Source of the DNA: Excoecaria cochinchinensis | Taxonomy: Eukaryota; Streptophyta; Magnoliopsida; Malpighiales; Euphorbiaceae | NCBI GenBank assembly: GCA_947683425.1 | Contig: CANTUQ010000004.1 | Location: 11,446,001 to 11,510,000, forward strand | Reading direction: 5' to 3' | Length of the DNA stretch: 64,000 nucleotides | Shown here: positions 1 to 10,503 of the stretch, piece by piece | How positions within the stretch are numbered: the first letter of the stretch is position 1 | Layout: each line of letters begins with the position of its first letter | Notes under the pieces: generated by a model | What the model saw: only the letters and a program-made list of their open reading frames with translations | The model's database searches: none | Told to the model about the DNA's origin: nothing | Program-made: the position numbers and the translations under genes

Positions 1-680
1 TCTTGTCTCAATAAAAATTCTAGATCAAAAATTGAATTTCTTAATCTTATAATTTTATTTGGAGAAAAGAAGTGTCAAAAAAAGATGGAGAGAAATTTTT
101 TTAGAAGAAAAGAGAAATAAAAAAGATAAGAAAAGATCTCCCTTCCAAAATCCTCCAATTTTCCCACTTAAAATGAGAAAAAAGGAAAAAGATTGATTTA
201 TGGAAGAAAAATCAGATTTTTTTTAATTCCCTTGATTTTGGGTGTAAAAATGGAAGAAGAAATTCAAAATCCTAAAATTTGGGTGGAAAAAGGTCAAAAA
301 TAGGAGAAAATGCAATCTAGGCAAAAAATGGGCTATTTCGGTGGCTCTGGGCGCGGATGGCCGACCGATGGGCCTCGGCCGCGCGCATATCGCGTGCGGC
401 ATGCCCGAGCGATGCGCAAGGCATCGCCCTGGCTAGCGCCCACGCGCGCTTGGGCGCTGCTGCGCTCGACACTCGCCGAAATATTTTTTTTAAAAAAATG
501 ACTAAAAAACACCAAAATTTTCAAATATCATTTTTAAAAATATTTTTATTATTATTTTTTTTTCATTCTAAGTTGCAAATTTTTCATGGAAACCATCAAT
601 TTCAACGTTTTTCGCCTGTGAAGGCAATTATCATCTTTAGGTAACTTCGATCTAGGCTGACTCAGGACCCGGTGTCTACA
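1..680 (-). mobile_element. Tat-like LTR, 5' part, minus orientation, runs off window
   Basis: Read on the minus strand the piece starts at 680 with TGTAGACACCGGGTCC, a typical LTR start, and resembles the start of the LTR at 10504 (TGTAAGCACCGTGTCC). It contains a GC-rich block (about 335-480) rich in GGCCGCGCGC-type palindromes between AT-rich flanks. At 681 the sequence changes abruptly to a repeat found again at 33165-33440, so the LTR interrupts that repeat. Short open frames in the GC block are by-products of composition. Assignment to the Tat/Ogre lineage is inference. Confidence 0.55.
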
Positions 681-1075
681 ATGAGATTTCATTAATTGTC
701 TACGTTGTAACTTGAAATATAATAATGGAATGATTAATGCCCTTAGTAGTAGTCTGGTGGTTAAATCTAGATTAGGATATAGTTGGTTAGCTATAGGAAC
801 ACTATATTACGGTGTGGTGAGCATGGCATCTCACCTATTGTAGACCAATGAAGGTCCTACTGAAATATTGAAATATAGGGGTGGTCCTTTGGGGTCCCTC
901 TAAAATGTATTGAACCTATAGGGTTCACATTCCATATATTCGGTCCTGAGATTTCTACCGGGTTAATGCTAATGGCAAAGTAAGAAAAATGGATTAAAAT
1001 GAGATTGTTTGAAAAATGCAGGAAAAAATATGTTAATATTAGAAAAATGAATAATTAAGTGGTTATATATGTAAT

Positions 1076-1205
1076 TAAGTGATAAGATAAGATAAAGTGA
1101 TGGGATAAGATAAGACAAGATAAACGTTAAGATAAGATAAAGAAAAGATAAGGAAAAGATAAGGATAAGATAAGATATGGATGAGATAAGATAGGATAAG
1201 GATTA
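1076..1205 (+). repeat. GATAAG tandem array
   Basis: About 15 or more copies of GATAA(G), spaced 5-12 bp apart with small variations such as GATAAAG and GATAGG. It is a simple pentamer-type array inside the E LTR. GATAAG is also the core of plant I-box/GATA-factor sites; any binding role is inference. Confidence 0.85.
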
Positions 1206-2110
1206 AAATGAAATTTGACATGAAAATAGTACTTTAAGGACTAAATGGTAATTATGTAAAAGATTGAGATAAAATGGTAAAAATGAGATTAATATGAGTA
1301 AATTAGAGTTAAAATGGAATTTATGATGAAAAATGGCATAAATGGATTAAATAAAAAGTATAGGGCTAAAATGGTAACTTGACCATGAATAAGTTAATAA
1401 TGATTATTAAGGGTAAAAATGTAACTAGATGAATATTTATGTAAATAGGTAATTTTTAATGGGACTAAAATGAAATTTGGCATGAAAATGGTAGCTTGGG
1501 GACTAAATGGTAATTTGCATGCTAAATAATTATTAAAAAACGTAAGTAAGTTGAATTGATGGCATTTTTGTAATTTTGGGAAAGTTTAAGGACCAAATTA
1601 TAATTTTGCCATAATAAGGGAACTAAAATGTAAATATGGATTTTTATGTGTAAAATTTGTATATTTACCACTAACTAAAGGATTTAAGTGCAATTATGAA
1701 TATTTTTTGCATAAATAGATATTAAATGGATTAAATATTGGTTTATTTGGTATTAAATGTATTATTTATATTCATGAAGTATGCATGTGAATTCAGTCTA
1801 GAGGATTAAATAAATAAATAAGATAAATTAGTGGCATTTGTGTAAATATAAGAAAGTTCAAGGACCTAAGTAAAAATATGCTATAGTTTAGGGACCAAAT
1901 TATAAATATGCACTAGTTAAAGGACCAAATTGCAAATATAGCTTTTTGTGTCTACTATTTGCATATATGATTTAAAACAAAGGATTTAATGGTAATTTGC
2001 ATGTTAATTAAGAAATATGGGTTAATTAATGGCATTATGGTAAATAAATGAAAAGTGAAGAACAAAACTGTAATTTAGTGAAAGTTTAGGCACTAAAATG
2101 TAATTGGTCA
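1205..2110 (+). repeat. Degenerate AT-rich units, theme AGGGACCAAATTATAAATATGC
   Basis: Recurring phrases such as GGACTAAATGGTAATT, GGGACTAAAATGAAATTTGG, AAGGACCAAATTATAATTTT and AGGACCAAATTGCAAATAT occur about every 60-110 bp, always on the plus strand. This suggests an old tandem expansion within the E LTR. No open frame of note. Confidence 0.6.
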
Positions 2111-2466
2111 ACAGTAACATAAAATAAAGGATTATAAGGTAATTAATAGGTAATATGAATGTTAATTGTGTAATTAATTGGCAATAGAGAAAATAAAGAT
2201 ATTGCACTAATAATAAAATAATGTTAATGTTATAATAATATTTAGGTTAATGCAAATGTTAGTGTCACTAAATATGGCAATAGTTTTAAATTTAAGAAAA
2301 ATAAATAAGTAATGATAGTACTAGTAAAGAATGAAAAATGTCATTGTGGTGTTAAAGATTATTGTCATTAATTATGGAAGTCACGAATATAGAAATAAAT
2401 ATGTATAGTTAAGTAAAAGAAATGAACTGAATTTAATCAAGAAATGATAACAATCAAAATGACACT

Positions 2467-4050
2467 TGATAAGTTACAATTATATTAATATTTTAGAATA
2501 TTTTTTGGCATAATTATGTGTTTTATTTATTTTTTTTAATCTTAATGAGTTAGTTTTTGTCATTTTATTAGTTTTAATGTTTTTATAATTTTTAATAAGT
2601 TTTGGGATGTTTTCAGGCGTTTTAGTTTAATCCGGAGCTAAATTGGAGGTTTGGGGTTGATTTTAGGAGAAATTGGTGAAAGAGGGCAGATTTTTCCTAA
2701 AGCACAGCCGTGCTTTCGCATAGCACAGCTGTGCTTTTGAAAGAAGCACCCAGCAGCGAGATCAGTCGACGGCACAGCTATGTTTTCTCGCAAAACAAAG
2801 CTGTGTTGTGCAGCGCAAGGCGTGCGCACGGAGGCAGCAATGCGCACGATCACGCCAAAAGCACAGATGTGCTTTCGCAAAATGCACAGCTGTGTGGCAC
2901 CGTTTCCACCAAAATTGCGCACGCAACACAACTCTATGCAACCCATTGAAAAACACAGCTATGCTTCACAAAGCACAACTGTGCTCTTCGTCAGACCTTA
3001 AAAAGAAAAAACGCCGCTTCATCTGGGGGGAGGAGACTTAGGTTTTAATTTTTGTTCCAGTAGTAGCCTTTTATATTTGTTTTAGGTTTTAATTTTCATT
3101 TGAAATAATGTTTTAGCTTAGATTTAATTTTAAATTTCAATTTTATTCTTAATATATTTAGATTAATTTAGTTTAAATTTATATTTTTGGGGATTCAAGG
3201 AATTCAAAGGTTGAAGAACAAAAGCTTCAAGATCTATTTTCTCTCTCATTAAGGGTGTATTCTAAACTTGAATTTTTCATATTTTATGTTTATATTCTTG
3301 ATATTAGAATAGTTATTCATGCTTAGGAGTTCTTGAATCATACTTCGTATTTGGATTTATGGATTTAATTAATATTTTCATGATTTTTTTATTCTCTTGT
3401 TATATTTTCTGAATTTATAATGATTTTTGGGTCTGATTTTGATTTAGTTCGGAATGAAGATTGATTTCAAATCTGATTATTGTTGTAATTTGTTTTTGCT
3501 CTGTTCTTATATCTCTGCATCTATCGGTTTTGTCTACTCTGAATTAGGATGCTTGATTTATAGATGTTAGTTTTATAAAATTCTGAAATGTGAGAAATAG
3601 ATTGGTATTGGATTAAATTGCTCTGGATGGGATTTTAATTCATACCTAGAACTTTAGACCCGTGCTTAGGATAATTGTATGGCTTGCTCCGGATTGGGGT
3701 GTCATGCAATTAGAGTAGCTTGCTCCGGATAGGATGCTTGGGTTTAGTTGGGTGGTTGTCCAAAATTTCATGTTTTTATTGGTTACCAATTTTCAATTAC
3801 ATTTATGAGGATAGAATTTCCTAAGCATTTAATTTCATCCTTCAGTAATTTCTTGATGAACAATTTTATATTTAATCTTTAATTTATTTTCTTGTCTACC
3901 AAACAAATCGGGGATATCTCAAATTCACTTGACCATAGATATTTAACGTGACAATCCTTTTTCCCTCGGGTTCAATATTCGCGGGTCTTTAATTATACTC
4001 GATATATTACTTGTCGATTCAGTACACTTGCTGACCACCGACCAAGTTTT
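2467..4050 (+). repeat. Element A 5' LTR
   Basis: It starts TGATAAGTTACAATTA and ends ACCAAGTTTTT next to the primer binding site. It matches 15714-17283 along its whole length with scattered substitutions, so the insertion is moderately old. It holds the AGCACAGCTGTGCT palindrome cassette (2700-2990) and repeated GCTTGCTCCGGATNGG phrases (about 3685-3740). Confidence 0.9.
2700..2990 (+). repeat. CAGCTG palindrome cassette in A 5' LTR
   Basis: At least eight perfect or near copies of AGCACAGCTGTGCT, each its own reverse complement, are separated by GC-rich spacers. Variants include CACAGCCGTGC, CACAGATGTGC and CACAGCTATG. The same cassette appears at 5425-5545 inside the element and at 15948-16210 in the 3' LTR. 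Frames on both strands here are palindrome shadows. Confidence 0.9.
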
Positions 4051-4070
4051 TGGCGCCGTTGCCGGGAAAT
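4051..4070 (+). other. Primer binding site, Athila type
   Basis: TGGCGCCGTTGCCGGGAAAT lies directly after the 5' LTR. The TGGCGCCGTTGCCGGG core is the usual Athila-type site, generally attributed to tRNA-Asp. It fixes the element's orientation as plus. Confidence 0.85.
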
Positions 4071-4179
4071 AACAGTGTTGTTTGTTTCATATCTTTAGTT
4101 CAGTTAGTTTGAGATTTTTATTTTTCTTTGTTTTAATTTTGTGTTTATCTTTGTAGGAAAATTTTGAGGTATTTTCAAA

Positions 4180-4941
4180 ATGATGCAAGATAGTGTTCAG
4201 GACTATGTGTTGGCCTTTTTGCGAGCTAAAATGAATGATTTGATGAGGCAAATTCAAGAGTTACGACAATTGCGTACACCTTCACCAGTCACCTATTCAC
4301 CGTCCTTTGAAGATCCTTACTCTCCATTAGAATCACAAGAGTCTAACTTTGCCCAAATCAAATGTCTTCTAGACTACATATATTGCAGAGAGAAGCAATT
4401 TCATGCGGAAAAGGGGAAGTGGCAGGCTACAATCAACAATCAAGAGGAGAGGATCAAAACTCAAGAGAATCTATTGAGAAGTTAAGCATTGGGGATCCAA
4501 AATTTGGAATCCAAGTTGGAGCTTTTAATTGTCTCTTCAAGTGATCAAAGAGATGGTCGTGAATTGAGTCATGCACCTATAAATATTATAGAGAATTTTG
4601 AAATTTTTAGGATGGGTTGCATGAAGAAAAAAAAGGAGCCAATCATTTTTAAAGACAAATCTTGTGTTTGTTTGGAAACTGATGTTAATTTTTCTGTGCA
4701 GGATATTGCACCAAAGGAGCAAGAGTTGTGCGATTCTCAAATGGAAGCACTGAATTCAGTCAATTTGAAGGATCTATTTAGGCTAGAAGAGCCGGTAGAG
4801 TTCGTTTATGGTGAACTCAAAGTGCAGTCATACTTCATCGAAGACATGGAATTTTCGACCTTGGTGGCTTTCAATGATTTTATCTTTCTGATGGGGGAAA
4901 ATGACGAGCTAAAACCGGAAAGACCATTAATTGGTTTATAA
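4180..4941 (+). pseudogene. Element A short internal reading frame, one in-frame stop
   Basis: A frame of about 253 codons starts MMQDSVQDYVLAFLRAKMND and is broken by one TAA at 4483-4485; the same frame then continues to a TAA at 4939. The first part is Gln/Glu-rich and probably helical; the second is acidic (for example FRLEEPVEFVYGELKV). I recognise no gag, CCHC, protease or RT motif. It sits where gag-pol sits in a complete Athila, and the text after its stop (GTCGAGCTGGGACTC, 4968-4982) recalls the post-pol spacer of Athila elements. It could be a rearranged gag-pol remnant or an acquired frame. That the TAA replaced a CAA is inference. Confidence 0.5.
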
Positions 4942-5088
4942 GCTCCTCCACCGGAGAGTAACATGAGTCGAGCTGGGACTCAATAAACCAGAACTTTTTC
5001 TTAACCCTTCCTACTTAATTTTCTATCATTTATCTGTGTTTTTGTGTTTTATGTTTTAATTTTTAGTTGTCTATTTTTGAATCTTTGT

Positions 5089-5098
<10 letters not shown>

Positions 5099-5148
<50 letters not shown>
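5099..5148 (+). repeat. (AT)n microsatellite
   Basis: About 24 uninterrupted AT dinucleotides, just after a poly-A-rich stretch in the element A spacer. Confidence 0.95.
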
Positions 5149-5153
<5 letters not shown>

Positions 5154-5424
5154 AAATAATATTCCTTAAATTTTTGGTGTGTTAGAATGTTAAATTGTTG
5201 TTTTAATGTTTAATTTGTTGGTTTTTAATTGGTTTTGATTTGTTTTATTGTTTTGGAATTTAACAGGGAGAATAACTTGGGAATTCAAAAAAAAATTTTG
5301 CAGAAAAAAATTGTCAAGTGGAGAAGTGAAACAGTAGCATTTTACAGGTATCTCACGGTGACAATTAAATTTATTGTCACTGTGACATATATTTAATTAG
5401 GGCAGTAGCGTCAGGTCAGACGCG

Positions 5425-5545
5425 AAATCACAGATGTGCTTTCAAAAGCACAGCTGTGCTTTCATTTAAAGAGCGACGATACGTAGCGCTGTGTAAAACA
5501 CAGCTGTGCTTCTTTCAAAAGCACAGCTGTGCTTTTTACCCAGGC
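5425..5545 (+). repeat. CAGCTG palindrome cassette, internal copy
   Basis: Four copies of the CACAGCTGTGCTT or CACAGATGTGCTT palindrome lie in about 120 bp, including AAGCACAGCTGTGCTT types separated by CTTTCAAA. The motif is the same as in both LTRs of this element, although the surrounding text is different. Confidence 0.9.
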
Positions 5546-7199
5546 CCTTTTAAAACATGTTGTGTTCATTTCTCACTGCTCTTTTCTCTTTTCTTCTCAC
5601 ATGTTCCCCCCTGTTCTTCAATTTTAAATTTTTCTTAATATCTTCTCTTCGATCTCCATTGACAACCCAAGCGCATCTCAGGTAATTTGGATTTTATGCA
5701 TTTTCATAGAGCTTAAATGGAATTCTTTTCATCATATTTCTGCATTTCTCCTCTTTTATGCCGCATACTGATTTCTCCCCAATTTTTGCAAGAAATTCCA
5801 GATTTTTTCGGTTAAAAGAATTAAGAGCTCTCTCTCTCTATCTCGTTATTTCTCTTCCAAATTTCTTAAGTCAGTAGTTAAATTCGACAGTTTCCAGGTA
5901 TGTAATTTCCTTATTCCTACGCATTTTATTCTCTCATTTTAGTAGACTATGCTTGATCTTCAATTGGTAATTTTGTTGTGTTGTTGTAATGTTTGATGTG
6001 TTTTGCTTCTTAGGGCTGACATAGACAGAAATGGGTATTTACGATTGAAAAGATCGTGCTTAAAAATCAAGTTGTAATTATGCTCACTAGCTATTTGATG
6101 AAATGCTTGAATGAGAAATTCATGTCAAATTTTGGAGTGGTAACGTGATTAATTCAACAAATTTGTTAATTTTTTCTTTTCAAACCTATCAATATGATAT
6201 GTTGAGGTTAATTTCAAATTTAGTTGCAGAAATTAGGTTATTTTAAACATGCAAATAGGCCACTGTGGCATGTTCACAACTGATTTGGAACTTTCAACGG
6301 TTGGAATTTATTTGAGGATATTGTATACTGAGCAATCACATTTTTGAGCTTAAATTCATATATATGTTTATGCTTAATTGCTCGTATGGCAGTGTTGAGT
6401 TGATGGTTATCGTTAGAATTGAATTTGAGCTTAATGATTATTGTGTTAGATGGGATATGTTCTTACATTCTGTCTTGGAAATTAGCTTGCTGAAAATGAG
6501 ATTTTGAGCTTTAGAATTCTGAATTGAATTGTTGTGATATAATCGAGGCATTAAGCATAATGTGAATATGGGAAGAAGAAATTTTACAAGTTAAATTCAA
6601 ATTGCTTGAGATTGTGTTTGGCATTATTTTGTTTTAGAAGTATTTGTTGTTGCTTTAGTTTTTAATTTAGATACAATTGATAATCGTGCTTGAATGTATT
6701 GAGACAAATGCATGTTTGCTAGCTCCCGAATTGATGGGATTAGGATGAGTTGCAATGGATGCCAAATTTTCAAATTTTTATTTACATGCAACTTTGAATT
6801 TATCCTAGATATTTTTGCTACGAATAAAGCATTGATTAAGCAAACTTTGCATTTCTCTCTCTTATTTTCCATTTAATTGCATTTATATTATTTTTTTGCA
6901 TATACACTTTAGGGATTAATTACTTGTGCTTATTTTTATTCTTCACCTTCTGCTTTTCATTTTTAATTTCTTTAAATTCTAATTTGTGCAATCTTCCAAT
7001 TTTGACTATGTTTGTGCATTGATTTTATACTTAATTTTCCACATTTTGCATTTTCATTAGCTAGAAAATTTTATTTATTTTGCACATTTCTTTTTTGAAG
7101 TTTTTTATTATTATTCTTTCAATCTAGACATATATGTGGTTTGCACTTAATGAAACTAAGAATGTTTTGGATAAAATTTATACTTTCTTTTCAGGAACC

Positions 7200-8726
7200 A
7201 TGGTTCAAAATAGAGAGGAGCAACCATCAGCGCCCATTATGCCTCCTGATTGGTTGACTCCGGTACATCGCATGTTGTTCAACAAACTGGCTACCAAAAT
7301 TATTATTTCTAGCAGGTTCATGAGTATGAAGACACTCATAGAACTGGGAATTCAAGAGAGAGGATTATCTTTGCTGAGGAATCCTAGATGGGAGGAGTTC
7401 TTTTCTTTGAATGGTCCAACTCATCCTACGATAACATTGGAGTTTCTTAGTACTTTTAAGTACTCTCCAAGGTTATCTAAGGAAGATGTGAATAGCATTC
7501 AGTTTAGAGTGAGCAATACTCCTTATTTTCTATCAATTTCAGACCTGGCTAGATACTTGAGACTGCCAGTGGATGGAAAGGTACACATTATGGGTGATTT
7601 AGCTGCACATTGGGCTATCATCGGGAATCCCAATACGCACTTCAATGCGAATAACACCAAGTCAACGAAGCTTCGCTCTCCTGTCTATCAGTACTTGTAT
7701 AGAGTGACGACCTCCTCAATGTTCATGCGACTTCCTAGTAATGTGACCACACCGGACCTATTCTTTCTTTATGCGATGGAGACCGGCATCCGAGTTAATG
7801 CCATACCTTGGTTGTGTAAGCAACTGAAGAGAGCTACAGCTACTTCAGGGAAGAGGATTGGGATTAGTGGATTAATCACCTTGATTATGAGAGCCTTACA
7901 TCTGCCTACTCCTGACATGGGACGACCTTTGAGCTCATCATACTTACTTGACGAGGAGGTAGTGCTTAGGTGTAGGATTGCTATAGAGGATCATTTTTAC
8001 GAGTTTGGATATAGACAGAGGAGAGCGGAAGAGATAGATGCCCATGACTCTGGTGATGATAGAGAGGGCGATTTTGATGATGGTGCCCACCAGCCAATTG
8101 ATCACGATATTGATGCTCCACCACCACCTCCCCCACAGAGAGCGACAACCACTACTTCTTGTAGGAGGGTGAGGCAGAGGAATGACATTCCATTCTCCCC
8201 TCTAGGTATGAGCCGCTATGCTCAGGGGCATGATGAGCCGTCTTCTTCCACAGCCCCTCCACCTGAAGCTCCATATTTAGATGCTTCGGTGGTCCAGACT
8301 TTGATATCAGAGATGCAGTCTATGACTGCTATGATGACACGGTTTGAGACTTTAGTTAGCATGCTTCATGATTCTTTTAGTGAGTCGAGGAGGGAGCAAG
8401 CAGCCTTCCAGGAGAGGGTTTGGGAGAGATTGGATGAGTTGAGCAGAGGATTGGCGGAGGTTAGGGCAGTTACCTCTCAGAGTGACCAGTTGATCTCTTG
8501 CATGGACCTATCAGTGCAGCGAGCTTGGGAGCGATTGTCTTCCATTGAGACTAAGATGGAGCAGGTGCACAGAGATATGGTCCTGGGAACCGAGTGGAAA
8601 GACGCATTCTTGAGAGCCTTTCAGCAGAGGATTATTTCACAGTTAGACAGGTTGAGCAGTGAGATTCATGGATTTTTTACTCCTTTTTCCACTGTATTTC
8701 CCCCACATCTGAGAAGACCACCATAG
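7200..8726 (+). CDS. ATHILA-family ORF2 protein, about 508 aa
   Basis: This is the only long intact frame in the window. I prefer the ATG at 7200: it has a strong context (ACCATGG) and lies six bases after a pyrimidine-rich TTTCTTTTCAG that looks like a 3' splice site; an in-frame ATG 22 codons upstream (7134) lacks this. The N-terminal 270 residues are globular and resemble the ATHILA ORF-1/plant transposon protein family, with phrases such as WEEFFSLNGPTH, LEFLSTFKYSPRLS and SISDLARYLRLP. An acidic, then Pro-rich linker follows (about residues 275-345, with six prolines in a row), then a helical, coiled-coil-like tail (about 385-480). There is no signal peptide or obvious membrane segment, so nothing supports an envelope role. 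Function unknown. The minus-strand fragment 59691-59194 has a similar tail plan. Confidence 0.75.
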   Translation: MVQNREEQPSAPIMPPDWLTPVHRMLFNKLATKIIISSRFMSMKTLIELGIQERGLSLLRNPRWEEFFSLNGPTHPTITLEFLSTFKYSPRLSKEDVNSIQFRVSNTPYFLSISDLARYLRLPVDGKVHIMGDLAAHWAIIGNPNTHFNANNTKSTKLRSPVYQYLYRVTTSSMFMRLPSNVTTPDLFFLYAMETGIRVNAIPWLCKQLKRATATSGKRIGISGLITLIMRALHLPTPDMGRPLSSSYLLDEEVVLRCRIAIEDHFYEFGYRQRRAEEIDAHDSGDDREGDFDDGAHQPIDHDIDAPPPPPPQRATTTTSCRRVRQRNDIPFSPLGMSRYAQGHDEPSSSTAPPPEAPYLDASVVQTLISEMQSMTAMMTRFETLVSMLHDSFSESRREQAAFQERVWERLDELSRGLAEVRAVTSQSDQLISCMDLSVQRAWERLSSIETKMEQVHRDMVLGTEWKDAFLRAFQQRIISQLDRLSSEIHGFFTPFSTVFPPHLRRPP

Positions 8727-10503
8727 CGATTTGTTGTATATCTTTCAGGAAGTGATTCTTAGAAAATAGATTTTGTATTTATTTATTTTTATTGTTAATG
8801 AAATTGATGTAGTCAGGCAATGTATGATTTTTATTTACTTTGTTATATTTTGGAATTGTGTGGCTGAGCCAATACCATGTGATTGGATAGACATATTTTT
8901 TGTGTTGGCTCTGAATTTCACAGATTTCAGAGTATTTTATTTTGCACAGTGATTATTAGATTTTTGCACAGGTTTTGAGTTTTTTTCATTTTGCACAGGT
9001 GGCATGGAGGAATTTTGCATTGTTTTTAGTTCTGCATAGTAATTGTTTTATGTTTGCCATTTTTGAGATAAGTGTAACTAATTTTAAATTGCAATGAGCT
9101 TTTGCACAGCATGGGGGAAATTTTTTGAGAAATATCTTTGTGTGCTTCACTTTCTTGCACTGAGGACAGTGCAACATTTTGAGTTTGGGGTGGAGTACCA
9201 TTTCAATTTTTCAAACCAAATTCAATTTTGTTTGGTTGTGTTTTTTCTTAGTTTGTTGTGTCTTTTTATATATTTAGATTAACTTTTTAAATTTTTAGTA
9301 TTTTTTAATTATTTTTGTTTTCTTTGTGGTGTGTTTATGCCAAGTTTTTATCTAGATATTGTTATGGTTGTTCTTATTCATTTAACCTTGATTTGAATTT
9401 TTATTTCATCCTAGTAGTTCTCAATTGTGAATGATTTTGACCTCAGTTTTAGAAATTTGTGTTTCATTCAATTTTAAGTTGAGTGAGAAATAGCCCTGTT
9501 TGTATCTTTATTTGCTAGACTGCATGTAAACCTTAATTATACTTTGCAATTTCTAAATTTTGAGCACTTTGGGCCTATTTTCTTAAAAAAAATTGAGAAA
9601 AATCTAGATACAATTAGGGGATTAGATGAAAACTCACTAAGAGCACTAGAACCTTTCGGGTTACCCATCGAAGCGACCCCTAGATGAGGCATAACTTAGA
9701 AAATGATTTAGGCAACCCTTCTTTGAATAGTTATTTTAAACGACTTTTCCTACCTCAATTTCATAGTCTCTTGTTAGCCCATTGAGCCTATTATTTTAGT
9801 ATGCTAAATGCGTCCTTGTTTTATTGTTACAAGTATTAAAACTACCTTTAGCCTTAAATGAATTTTGCATCCCCTTTGAAGAGTGGCCACTCTAGTAAGG
9901 ATGGGTTTTTATTTTGGGTAAAAGGGAGTTTAGTTTTTGTCAATTTTTGGTGTAAATTTCTGTTTGAAAATTGATTGGTGTGTGTAAAAGAGAGTTGAGC
10001 CCATTTAAAGAAATGAGTTTGGGGTTAACAAAGGGGAATGTGATTTAAGTTGTTTATTGGTCTTTTGAAAATTAGAGCTCAATTTTAGTTCTCATTGAGA
10101 TTTTTGGATTAATTAAGGACTTCATTAATTATTAATGGCTAGTTGTTTTTTTTTTGTGCTTCAAAAAATTTAAAAATAAAAAAAATTGAAAGAGAAGAAG
10201 AAGCATTGCAAGTTTTTCCTAGCTGACTGAGCAAAATGTGAGTTTGGGGTACAAAAGTTAATAAAACTTAAACTAGTGCCTTGTGATGATCATTGTTGAA
10301 TATTATGTGGCATTTATTATTTTGAGCTAAGGTGTCTTTAAGACCAATTTTGTTTTGATGGTATGTAATTGGGTTGGGAATATTCACTAGTCAAGTTGGG
10401 TGATTGTAGTTTTATTGAGGTAGTGGCCATTGTTCTTTAGTTACTTGATCTTTCTTTGTTAGCAAATTTACCTAAGCTTAACGTTACAATCAAAATGTAA
10501 GAC
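8727..10503 (+). other. Element A 3' untranslated region, first part
   Basis: Non-coding. It contains GAGTTTGGGGTGG (about 9180), GAGTTTGGGGTTAAC (about 10014) and GAGTTTGGGGTAC (about 10232), resembling decayed polypurine tracts. Phrases such as AGAGCACTAGAACCTTTC (about 9640) and GAGTGGCCACTCTAG (about 9880) recur in reverse complement at 58370-58640, placing both in the same part of Athila elements. Confidence 0.6.

Larger units (their letters stand above)
681..2463 (+). mobile_element. Element E, left LTR, fragment 1
   Basis: Positions 684 to about 905 match 33165-33440 in the right LTR of E, including a stretch on the theme GAGATTTCATTAATTG and the hairpins GGTGAG...CTCACC (816-835) and GTAGACC...GGTCCTAC (840-860). 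The rest is very AT-rich: a GATAAG array at 1076-1205, then a degenerate series of units on the theme GGACCAAATTATAA. It stops where element A inserted, with ATGACA at 2459-2464 repeated at 17284-17289. No coding region is seen. Confidence 0.55.
4942..7133 (+). other. Element A spacer between the two frames
   Basis: Non-coding, T-rich spacer. It holds an (AT)n run (5099-5148), the CAGCTG palindrome cassette (5425-5545) and pyrimidine-rich stretches. It corresponds in position to the post-pol spacer of the minus-strand Athila (41972-42617), which likewise carries its own cassette. No coding region is seen. Confidence 0.7.
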